Below, piece by piece: positions 50,245 through 61,270 of a stretch of 64,000 nucleotides of DNA. This DNA is from Neelides folsomi (Eukaryota > Arthropoda > Collembola > Neelipleona > Neelidae). The position numbers and the translations under genes are program-made. The stretch spans positions 1-64,000 of the forward strand of contig JAQGBZ010000012.1 of NCBI GenBank assembly GCA_034687125.1, given 5' to 3'. The notes under the pieces were generated by a model. That model did no database searches. It was given only the letters and a program-made list of their open reading frames with translations, and was not told where the DNA came from. Each line of letters starts with the position of its first letter. Within the stretch, counting starts at the first letter, position 1.

Positions 50245-50650
50245 CTTCGCAGCGAGGTGAGGAGAGAATGCGGGATTCCGAAACTACACGAGGTGAGTTC
50301 TCCCTCCACACGTGATGGCGCCTGAAGGAAAAGAGAGGGAAGGATTAAATTCATCCATCACATGACATCCACGTGAACCACATATGAAGGAATTAAAAGA
50401 ATGAGAAGAATGCGAACATGAGTTGGAATATAGCTCATGTCATTTATTTATATTTACAGTTTCACTCGACAGATTTTCACATTTTCTAAACCTATTTAGT
50501 TTAATTGTAATTCAGTTTTATAAGTTATAGGTAGAAAGAGTTTAAAGATTATAACTATTACTCGTTAAAGCAGCATCACGATATCACAATTGATGGCTCG
50601 GCCATTCAATAGAATATCATTTTCTAAAACATTTTAATGATGGAAGTATA
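50245..50650. promoter_or_regulatory. shared Nopp140/EDEM2 upstream region
   Basis: Only 406 bases separate the Nopp140 (minus) and EDEM2 (plus) start codons, so promoters and leaders of both lie here. No TATA box or defined factor site could be assigned with confidence. Confidence 0.45.
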
Positions 50651-53600
50651 ATGAAGCTGTTAAATCCTGGAGAGCTGTTAAAAATGTTATCGACCTTGTT
50701 CAATTTCAAAATACCCGTCTTGGTCTCTAAATTATTAGGATTTTTTATTATAAGTGCTATTTATTTTGAGCAAATTAATACGAGCAGAACATACGATGAA
50801 GCTCGGCTCAGTAAACTCAGGTATGTTACAAAATTAAAAATCAATCAACTTTTTAATTATAAGATTATAACATATTGTGTTCAAAAATCATATACTTGTG
50901 CCATCTTCAATACTGATTTTATCTTTGTAGGGATGAAGTTAAGTCAATGTTTTATCATGCTTACGACTCCTACATTTTCCATGCTTATCCTTATGATGAA
51001 TTGAGACCTTTAAGTTGTGACGGAGTTGATACATGGGGAAGGTAATTAGAATTAACTTTAACTCTTTTAATATTTTGTATGCCATAGATAGGTGATCTTA
51101 TAGAGATGTTGAAAGCGGTTAATTTTAAGCTGTATGTTTTTAATTTCAGTTATTCTCTGACGCTCATTGACAGTTTGGATACATTAGCTGTGATGGGGAA
51201 TTACTCGGAGTTTCGAAGAGTTGCTCAGCTTATCATTAACAATGCTCATTTTGATCTCAATATAAATGTTTCTGTATTTGAAACAAACATTCGTATAATC
51301 GGTGGCTTGCTTAGTGCTCACCTCCTCAGTCAAAAGTAACATTTAACTTTTTATTATAACTATCTTTTTATTAGAAGTTAACATAATGTTATTTTATAGA
51401 GCCGGTATGGAGTTATGGCCAGGATATCCATGTAATGGTCCATTGCTTCGTTTAGCCGAAAAAGTTGCAAGGAAGCTACTGCCAGCTTTTGACACAAACA
51501 CTGGAATGCCTTACGGAACTGTGAATCTTCGATTTGGAGTTCCTCCGTAAGAACATTAATTAATACCATTGATAAAAACAATAATAAGCGTTTTTGTAGT
51601 TGATATTTGACTATTATTGATCAATTTTTATTTAGGAATGAAACTCCAGTGACTTGTACTGCAGGTGTTGGAACATTTATTGTAGAATTTGGCACTTTGA
51701 GTCGTTTAACTGGAGATCCACTTTATGAAAAAGTTGCCCTACGAGCTTTACACTCCCTTTACTCAAGGAGATCTTCATTGGACCTTGTTGGAAATCATAT
51801 CGATACAGAAACAGGAAGATGGACTGCGATCGACTCTGGAATTGGAGCAGGTTGGAAAAGAATAATTTTTCGATTTGTTTAGCAAGCATAATAACAAAAG
51901 TAATGAAATCTAAATAAACGAGGATGATTTTTTTATAGGCGTGGATTCGTACTTCGAGTATTTAGTTAAAGGTGCTATACTTCTCCAGCGTCCAGAATTG
52001 GCTCACATGTTCCACGTATCTTATGAAGCCATTGAGAAGCATTTAGCTAAAGGTGGATGGTACGTCTGGGCCACAATGACCCATGGCCACGTTTCATCAA
52101 CAACTTTTCAAAGGTATTCTTTATTCCATAAAATTTTAACAGTTTTTCAATGTTTACTTAATACTTAATAGGTACTTCAAAGGTTCAAACCTCAAACAGT
52201 TTTATCTTATATCTATTATTGAACTTTATCCATTTTCAGTTTAGAAGCTTACTGGCCAGGTTTATTATCATTACTAGGAGAATTTAAACCAGCATTAAAG
52301 GCAATCACAAATTATCATCGAATTTGGAAACAATACGGAGGACTTCCTGAACTCTACAATATTTTACAAGTAGAACATTTACATTTTAATAGTTTAACAT
52401 GTTTTCTTATTACAAATGATTCAATTCAATCAAAGATACTGAGATGAAATAATTTAATTATTTATAGGGAAAAGCGAGTCATCAAAGAGAGGGCTATCCA
52501 TTAAGGCCTGAACTCGTAGAGTCTGCAATGTACCTTTACAGAGCGACGTCCGATCCGTATCTTTTAGAGATTGGTGAAGACATTCTTCATTCAATCATCC
52601 ATTCTTCTCGCACAGAATGCGGATTCGCCACCGTGAGTCGTTTAAAATAAAATAAAATACCAATTAAATTGTTTTCCTACTAAACTAACTTTAGATGCAC
52701 TTGTTCTCGGTCTCTTATTTTGTCTCTTGTTATTCTAGATAAGAGACGTCACATCATTAACTTTAGAAGATAGAATGGAATCATTTTTCCTATCAGAAAC
52801 GGCAAAATACCTGTATTTACTTTTCGATCCTACAAACTTCATCCACGGCGATGGAGAAGAAGCTGTGAGTATCGACCACCCATTGGGTCAATGTACGCTC
52901 TATGCTGGTGGTTACATTTTCAACACAGAAGCTCATCCAATTGACCCATCAGCCCTGGCTTGTTGTTCTGGCCCGACACATAAAGACCTTCACGATGAAA
53001 TCACTCTAATTGATGAATTCATGTTAGGGGAAAAAATTCAGAGTAAAAAGACTGGAAAAAAATCGAGGAAAGATGGAAAGAAAAAGGTCCCAATAGTGAC
53101 GAAAGTAATTGCAGGGAGTGAACCCGAATTTCTCAAAGGGCACTCATTACCTAAATTACTTCCACCACCAAATACAAATCCATTGTTAAAATTTAATAAA
53201 AGTCCAGGAGTTTGCGAAAAGCCCGAGAAAAAGGAAATCAAGCCGTATATGGACTATACAAAGAGTGATTATGATTATATGCTCAATAAAGAGGATTCGA
53301 TTCTTGAAAAGCTCCTCAATAAACTCTTTGAAGAAGAGAAAAATAGAGCAGAAGGATCAAAGATTCCGGGCATTGGTGAGGCAAGGACAATGAAGGAATC
53401 GGATATCATTAGATCTTCTGTGGGACTTAACGCTCAGCTTGAGAGTTTGAGCAAAAATAGCAAAGGCGTTGCAAGAAAGTTAGAAAAACCCGAATTTATA
53501 GAATCAAAGAAAATTGAGCTTCTAGTTGAGAAATTTGAAATGAAAAATGAGAAAGTGGAAGTGATGGAAAAGCCTGTCGAAATTGGACGTGTGCGATGGC

Positions 53601-53896
53601 AAAATCGAGAAGTTCCCGATTTTGATTTGATTTTTGGGAGTGGACGAAGTTTAAGTTTTTCCTTCGCTCTTAAATGGCTTAGAAGTTTCCCTGATTTAAT
53701 TAAACAACTCATTCCATCTGAGCGGTTCGACATTCAAAATTTCTATTCGAGAATGAATGAGGAATTTTCTCAGGAGAATTTCTCTAAAATTTTCAATTTA
53801 TCCTTGGAGTGGACGAAGGATTTTAAAGTTTTGAAATGTCAGAGTCCTTCTTTAGCAGATAGATTTTTGTTCCTTCGGTCGACTATTGAGGAATGA
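50651..53896 (+). CDS. EDEM2: ER degradation-enhancing alpha-mannosidase-like EDEM2
   Basis: Glycoside hydrolase family 47 protein of the ER that trims mannose from misfolded glycoproteins and commits them to ERAD. Nine exons (50651-50820, 50931-51041, 51150-51335, 51400-51546, 51636-51850, 51939-52113, 52240-52369, 52468-52632, 52739-53896) give 818 residues. A signal/anchor segment ([16 protein letters not shown]) precedes the GH47 domain: [107 protein letters not shown]. The order and wording match EDEM2 rather than EDEM1 or EDEM3. After the domain, at about residue 520, comes a Lys/Glu-rich extension of nearly 300 residues, much longer than in the 578-residue human protein, with no recognised domain. 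It ends with a helical, Trp-containing part ([19 protein letters not shown]). The gene shares its upstream region with Nopp140. Confidence 0.94.
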
Positions 53897-54547
53897 ATTT
53901 GAGTCTGGTGATTGTTATTTAGAGGCATTGAGTAGAAAATAATTTTATAATATAAACTATTATATTTAATAATTTAATATCATAATTAAAAGATATTATG
54001 AACGTTAAGACAGTGTGATAATAATTCTAATTAAAGAGTTTCCAATTTTATATGCGAGACATGTTGAGTGTAAATAAGCATTTCAATTAATTTCTGAGGA
54101 TCTTCTAATTTAATTTCGGCAAATCAATTTATACATAATTTTTTGAATCATTATAAAGTTCACAATTGTTGATTTAAACAAATATTGTTAAATGAAATAC
54201 AAAATACAATTCTATAAGTAAGATAAATTAATATTTTTTAATTAGGTAATTCAAAATTGAAATCCCTTATACCGTACAATTACATAGAACACTTTGCTAC
54301 CATTCGTGAACATTGAGGTTCAATGCAGTATAAAAGGAAAGTGAAAATTTGATTAACAACGATTGTTTACACAAGTTTTCATTATATTACAAGTTATTTT
54401 AAATGGTAAATATAAAAAAGGTCAAATGAATATTTATTATTATTGAAAAAGACTAACCAATAAGTTTAATTTGCAAAATAATTATTAAATAATAAAGTAA
54501 AAATTACAATAAGATTACAAATTGTTAAAAAAAGAAAATGTCGTTCC
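53897..54547. other. intergenic, convergent 3' ends
   Basis: AT-rich region between the EDEM2 and INCENP stop codons. No gene was seen. Confidence 0.5.
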
Positions 54548-57500
54548 CTATACACGATCACGAGGGAAAAGGCGACCCATATTACTACGAGGAAAGACTT
54601 GGAATGCCACCTTATTGAGAAGCAAAGGCTGCTGCAAGAACAATTCTCGGTTCAATTTTTCGGCTAAACAAAAAACATGTTACATTATTGTTTTAAATCA
54701 TAAATTAAATTGTGAATTGTGAAGAAATAAAATCTTACAATCAGAAGCCCATTTGGGAATTTTCTTTGATTCTCTGTGATTCATATCTTCATCATATTCC
54801 TCAAGAGTAGTAATATTGTAATTGTCAACAGATCCTGTAGAATTGAGCAGACTTCCATCCAAATCCTCATCTTGATCCATATGAGATGCACCAGGAGAAT
54901 CAGCCCAGAGTGGGTTTGGCACTGTGGTCTGTTTTGAAGATCCAAAATCATTCCATTGTGGATTTGTAAAATGTAAAGGCTTCGTCTGTCCTGGTTCATT
55001 CGAAGGTGCGAAGGGTTTCGAATGATCCTGTTTTACAGTTGGTGGTTTCATCTTAGCCATAATCGTAGCTAGTTTGAATTGCGGTTGAGCTGACACAAGT
55101 TTAATTTTCTAAATAAAAATTAAAGATTTAATATTTTGTTAAAACTGATTAATTATTATATTAACTATTAATAAAATGAGATTTATTACTGGGACTGGAG
55201 GTTGAGGTTGTACAAAGCGATCTGGTAAAACTTTAATCGGATTGACGATCCTTGGAGGTTGAATTGGTTTAGTCGTCGAAGCCACTTTTTTCTCCTCGTT
55301 CAATTTGTCAAAGGCTTTGAGTGCTTTCTTGTTATCTTCTGCTTTTTTAATTTCTACTTCTTTTTGAGCCAAAGTCTTTTGCTGCCATTGAGCGTTTTTC
55401 CTTCATAAATAAAAAATATTATTAAATTAAGGTCAAAACCATTGAACCAATTATTGCATATTCTTGCAAGCCTTCAACATACAATCTCTCTAATAATATC
55501 TCCAGTGTAAAATTAAAGATTGTTGTAACATTTAAAAAAAATTGTCTTACATTTGTATTTTCGCTTTGGTAAGATCAAGCTGCTCCTGTCGTCTTTTAGA
55601 AGCTTCCTCTTCTTTCTTCTTCAACTCTTCTATCTTATGATCTGCAATGTCGAGTTTGGCTTGTGAGGAAGGAACAATTCTTAATGTAGAAGGAACTTTA
55701 AATGCAGAACCTAATCAAACAAAATTATTGTAATAATGTAATGACTAATGATAGATTATAATGTAGCACTTTATCAAGATTTGAAATAATGCTTATGAGT
55801 TATGAATATTAATTTTTACCAGTTTTCGATCCTGCTGAGCTCATAGACGAAATCGAGGTGGTAGAGGAACTGCTGGCCTTATTAATATTTTTCCCTGATG
55901 AACTCGGTGGTTGAGGCTTCGCTGGTTGGACAAATCCAGGATGCTTATTCTGCATTTTTCCAATTGGGGAGTCTTCATCGTCCGTTAATTCAAATAGAAG
56001 TTCTTCTTTCCCTGCGTCAACCACTGCATTTTCCTCGACTTTAGCAGAAGGTTTAATGAAAGTGTTCCCGAAGGGATTCGGTAGATCATCAGGTTCATGA
56101 GACTCAGTAGAGTCAATTTGAAATGTTGTGCCAAAATCCATTTGATTTTTTCCGACTACAAATGTTGAATTGGACGCATTCGTAACTACGAATGTTGAAT
56201 TGGAATTGATTTCAGTTTCCACTTCTCGTTCCCTTTCTCTTTGCTGTTCCAACTCAACTTGCTCTTTAGAATTTCCAAGTACCTCTTTCGATTTTTCTTG
56301 ATCTTTCGATTTATCTTCCTCAGCCTTTTCGTTCTTATTTTCTTTAACTAACGTTGCATTTACTTCTACAGTTTCGGGGAAAATGATCCGCGATGGACAT
56401 TGATCCTTCTTTACAACAGTTATTGGTTCAGTGCCTCGTTTTGAAGCATCATTGATGTCAGGAGAAAGCGTTTCAATTGATGACAACGAATGAAGAGATT
56501 TGCTCCTTTTCTTCTCTTTTACAATTGGAATACATTCCGGAGTCTCTTCATCTTCTGTAATGTCAAATAGATCTGGATCTTCTTCAAACACTTCGTTTTC
56601 ATCGTCCTTTTTCTCTTCTGATTGTGGAGGCGGAACTTCAGGTTTTTTCTCTTCGCTCTTCTTTTTATTTCCCTCTTTCACTTCAACTGGTTTAACCTCG
56701 ACTGTCCTTTCTAACGCTTTTGCTTTGGGAGCCTGAGGTTTCTCCACTTCAATTTTCTTTTTTGGAACTTCATTTGTTTCTGACTCGATTGTTAAAAGCT
56801 TTCGTTTAGCTTCATCGAATTCCTCAACAGCAGGTTTAGAGAGCATCAATTTCTTGTGAGCTTGTTTAGGTTCACTTGGTGGACGGAAGTTGAGATCCAG
56901 AGTCTTGGGGACTTGGTATGGGAATCCATCTGGATCATTATTCTCATACTGGATGGAATCATTTGCTTCTTTACTTACAAACTTCCTCTTCTTTTCTGCT
57001 TTCTTGGCAGCCTTCTTTGCGTCTCCTTTGCTCGTATGGAGTTTTGGTGTCAAGGGTTGATCGTCCGTGGCAGTCGAAGTCGCATCGCTTTCGGTTCCAC
57101 ATTCTGACTCCTTATCAGACTTTGCTGCTTTCTTTAAGTTCAATTTCTTAGGCTTTGGCACCTTCTTTTTCGGCTCTGGCAATTCCTCGTTGGATTCCAG
57201 TGTTATTGGCATCTCGTTTGTAGTTTTCTTTACCTTAGACCGAGTTCTGATGGGACTCTTATAGTACGAAGGTTTAGCGATAACACGAATCGGCTTTGGA
57301 GTCTTTATCGATTTAGCACTGCTGACAGGCGAGACTGGTGAATTCTTCTTCCTGAATCTTGTAGCCAATTTCTTCTTTCGCCACATTGGAGTTTTGCATA
57401 AAGCGGCAGATGGATTTTTCTTTCCTTCTTCGTTGTAAAGTTTATACGCCTCAGTGCCCTTTGTTAGCAATTCCTCTCGCTGGTTCTATGAAAAAATAGT

Positions 57501-57893
57501 GAATGAAAAAAATAGATTAGTAAAATCTTATGATTTGTTGATTTTTGATATTATTTCATTGTATTAAATATAATATTTTACTTCAATCTTCTCGCAGAGC
57601 GCCATTCCTTTATCGATTTGCTGCTTAAGATTTGAACGAGAATCCCTGAACAAGTTGGCAAACTTGAGAAACTCTCGTTTGAACTTCTTTTTGTTGTCCT
57701 CAATGACAGAGTCTTCAATGTTGAACGTCTCCTCGTAAATTGACTCTTCTTTGGGCGGTGGAGGTTTTGGCTTAACAGGTATAATCTTCTTATTTCGAAC
57801 CGTTGAAGTCCCATTATCAGAGTTTGGAGCTTCAGCTGGTACTAATCGGGATACTGGAGCCCCTCTCGACATCGATCTTGTAGCGATTGGCAT
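54548..57893 (-). CDS. INCENP: inner centromere protein INCENP
   Basis: Scaffold of the chromosomal passenger complex; its N-terminus binds survivin and borealin and its C-terminal IN-box binds and activates Aurora B. Six exons (57893-57582, 57485-55820, 55710-55551, 55400-55190, 55108-54739, 54663-54548) give 944 residues. The N-terminal helical part (FANLFRDSRSNLKQQIDKGM) is followed by a long disordered Lys/Glu/Ser/Pro-rich exon of about 555 residues. Next comes a short charged helix (IEELKKKEEEASKRRQEQL; about 675-720), much shorter than the single-helix region of vertebrate INCENP. The IN-box core KKIPKWASDSEKLNRELFLQQ is clear near residue 905. The protein ends with MGRLFPRDRV soon after the IN-box, before where the Aurora-phosphorylated TSS motif is normally found. 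FARSA starts 1.1 kb upstream in the opposite direction. Confidence 0.85.
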
Positions 57894-58991
57894 TTTGAAG
57901 ACTCGTTGTAGTTCTGTAATTAAATTCAAATAAATTAATGTGCTTTCAAATTTTTCGTATAACCTCATAAAACTTAAACCCTCATTTAAATAATATTCTA
58001 TTCGACCTTGTGTACCTAATTTAAATATGAAATACAACGTAAGAAATTAAAAGGAATATAGAGTATTGTAGTATTGTATATTATACTCACATTAAAAATT
58101 TTGTTCCCGTTCACGTTTCACTCTTTGTAAGAAATTTAATACTTAAAAGCTTAATACTTTAAATGTATTTTGTTAACAATAATTATAAATTAAGCATTAT
58201 AAAATGAAAACGTCGAGTCGAATTTGGTCCGTTCCAGCTCCAGTCGCTCGCCACCTCCACTTGTATTCGGATTCGGATTCGGACTGACACTGACAGGATT
58301 CAACAAAGAAAAGTCGTTGTGGAACTCGCGCTACAAAACCTTGCACAATATTTATACACGGTTTTAAAGGGGCGGAAGAAGAAAGGGAGTTTGTAGGGAG
58401 TAAATAAAATTCAAATTGAACCACACAACCGCCTTGTCTTATCATTAGATAAAATTTTGTATAACATGTAATGTTTTCGATACTGTCTTTCTACAATGAA
58501 CCTAATGGCTTAATATTGTAACACGTTAAATACACTTTGACAGACTTTAGGCTACTCAAGATTTTTCATACTGCAGCAAATTCGGTAATTTGCATCACTC
58601 TTTTTGCAATATTTTACACACCTGGCAATCTCAAAATAATGCAATAGAGGCAATAGATAGATAATTATATTAATTATAAGTCTTTTTTGAAAAGGATATA
58701 AGATAGGAAGAATATTTTCTACAACCTTTTTATATCTTTTTAACAATAAAGTCTTGAGATTTAATTTGGGGACATCAAACCTGGTTGGCTTCTAACAGGA
58801 GCACGGAGCACCGGTGAATTCTAATTTGGAAAAAACGTAATAAAAGCTTAAAATCATTAATGTTTTTATCATTTTTTAAAAGAATTTTAGAATTTAATTA
58901 ATTGATTACGGTTAAATTGTCAAATTAAATGGTAATCCTTAGTGTTCTTTATATTGCATGTGCAGCAAGGGTTGGATTATATCGCTTGACA
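57894..58991. other. divergent upstream region
   Basis: About 1.1 kb between the INCENP and FARSA starts. It contains an acceptor-like site just before the INCENP ATG (ttaattacag), suggesting a non-coding first exon near 58085-58110. ORFs here (58197-58445, 58552-58746 minus) show no family resemblance. Confidence 0.4.
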
Positions 58992-60906
58992 ATGGAATTG
59001 CAAGAAAAAATTCTGAATTTCCTATCGCATACGAAAGAAGCCGAATCATTGAGTTTAGCGAAGGAGTTCGCAGAAGATCATCAAAAAATAGTCGGAGCCA
59101 TCAAAAGTCTACAAAGCCTAGGAAATGTCATCAACGCTGAGCAAAAGACGAGTACTAAATGGCAATTAACATCTGAAGGTATTTCAATTTGAGTATACTA
59201 TATTCTAAGAAAATTATTATTTATCCCAATTTCATTTTGTATCTTATAGGAGAGTTCATTGCATCTAATGGAAGTCATGAGGCGATCGTGTTTTCAAAAG
59301 TTCCTTCGGGCGACGATGGGATTTCTAAAGAAGCTCTCATGAAAGCATCTGGTCAAAGTGGTAAAATTGGAATGAGCAAAGCTCTTCAAGCTGGATGGAT
59401 AAAAATTAAGAAAGACGAGAAAAGTTCTTCTATCGTCAGATCCGTTGAAACCATAAATGACAAGGTATAAAATTAATAAATACAAATTATGAGTACAGTA
59501 TATTATATAATTAATACAAATTATGAGTACAGTATATTATATAATTAATACAAATTATGAGTACAGTATGTTATATAATTAATACATCTTATAAATTGGA
59601 TAATGTATTTCATAAATATCCTTTGTTTGATTATCGTAGGTTCAAGAGAACTTAAAATCTCTTTCGTCTGGAATAGGAGAATCTGAGATAGAATTAGCAA
59701 CAATTAATGAATACAAGAAGAGAAAGCTCTTACAACAGATTTCAATTACAAGTTACTTCCTTACTCGTGGACCGGATTTCAGTACCAGCATTGAAAAAGC
59801 TGAGACCGATTTGACACCTGAAATGATTGCCAGCGGGGATTGGAAGAAGAAGAAATTCAAGGCGTATAACTTCGAAGCATTGGGTTTACCACCTCCTTCG
59901 GGACATTTGCATCCGCTTTTAAAAGTATAATTACCTAAAATAAAAATTACATTATCTTTTAGCGATATGCACTGAAAAAATTTCAAAACTTAAATATTTT
60001 GTTTTTGATTATTAAGGTTCGCTCAGAATTCAGACAAATTTTCCTTGAAATGGGATTTTCGGAAATGCCAACGAACAAATTCGTTGAGAGTTCATTTTGG
60101 AACTTCGATGCGCTTTTCCAGCCACAACAGCATCCTGCAAGAGATGCACATGATACGTTTTTCTTAAATACGCCCGAGAATTCCGGTTCTTTTCCTCCAG
60201 AATACATGGAAAAGGTGAAGAAAGTTCACTCAGAAGGAGGTCACGGATCAATTGGATATCACTATGACTGGAAAGAAGAAGAAGCCAAGAAAAATGTATT
60301 GAGAACTCATACGACTGCAGTTTCAGCTCGAATGCTTTACGCTTTAGGTAATGAGAGCAATTTTTTATCCATGCTATTATAAATAGGAGTCATCAAAATA
60401 CTTATATCAATGTTTTTTTAATTTTAGGCCAGAAAAAAGAATTCGAACCAACTAAGCTTTTCTCAATTGATCGAGTATTCCGAAATGAAACTCTCGACGC
60501 AACTCATTTAGCCGAATTCCACCAAGTTGAAGGAGTAATTGCTGATAGAGGAATCACACTTGGGCATTTGATCGGAACAATGAAAGAATTCTTCAAGCGT
60601 CTTGGAATGGATCAACTTCGCTTTAAACCTGCTTATAATCCGTATACGGAACCATCCATGGAAGTATTCGCGTATCATCCTGGGCTCAAACGATGGGTGG
60701 AAATTGGGAATTCTGGGATGTTTCGCCCTGAGATGCTTCTTCCTATGGGGCTCCCTCCTGATGTCCGGGTTATTGCTTGGGGACTCTCGCTCGAAAGACC
60801 TACCATGATCCGATACGGAATTGACAATATCAGAGATCTTGTTGGACCGCGTGTGGATCTTAATATGGTTTATCAATCTCCAATTTGCCGAATTGATACT
60901 AATTAA
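58992..60906 (+). CDS. FARSA: cytosolic phenylalanyl-tRNA synthetase alpha subunit (FARSA)
   Basis: Catalytic subunit of the cytosolic alpha2beta2 enzyme that charges tRNA-Phe. Five exons (58992-59178, 59250-59464, 59640-59924, 60017-60347, 60428-60906) give 498 residues, the family length. The N-terminal winged-helix domains ([39 protein letters not shown]) precede a class II core: [36 protein letters not shown], motif 2 [53 protein letters not shown] and motif 3 [16 protein letters not shown]. All catalytic motifs look intact. I chose the ATG at 58992 (MELQEKIL), where homology begins; an in-frame ATG at 58929 would add a hydrophobic, non-conserved stretch. Intron 2 contains a 34-base tandem repeat. 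Confidence 0.97.
59482..59583 (+). repeat. 34-base tandem repeat, three copies, in FARSA intron
   Basis: Three adjacent copies of a 34-base unit (acaaattatgagtacagtat...), at 59482-59515, 59516-59549 and 59550-59583. The third differs from the others at one base (tatatt to tatgtt). Confidence 0.95.
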
Positions 60907-61270
60907 TTATTTGGATAATAAATTAATTACAGAAATGAAAGCAATTTATAATTAACTTATTTAGTATAGCATAATTTAATTTTTTAACATTCAGGTAAAC
61001 CATAAAGATCATATATGATCGAAATGATCATTACAAGATGCACATTGCACATGCACAAACTCGTATGCTGCATTTGTATATCATAGCATAGCATTGGGCA
61101 ATATCGAAAGTTTCAATGCGGCACCAAGAAGGTAAATAAAGCCAAGAAAGCGGATAAACTGAATATTTTTTACTTCAAATTCTTTTTATTGCTCATATTC
61201 AATTGTTAGAATTGACTGTCATTGGGATATTTGCTAATTGTGTTGATGTAATTAGTATGCTTTTATAGGA
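60907..61270. other. intergenic between tandem genes
   Basis: 364 bases between the FARSA stop and the chosen WDR81 start. It contains short palindromes such as gatcatatatgatc near 61008. No gene was seen. Confidence 0.4.

Noticed and set aside
58197-58746. Two minus-strand ORFs (82 and 64 residues) between INCENP and FARSA
   Set aside because: No recognisable motifs, no consistent splicing partners, and they lie in a divergent promoter region.
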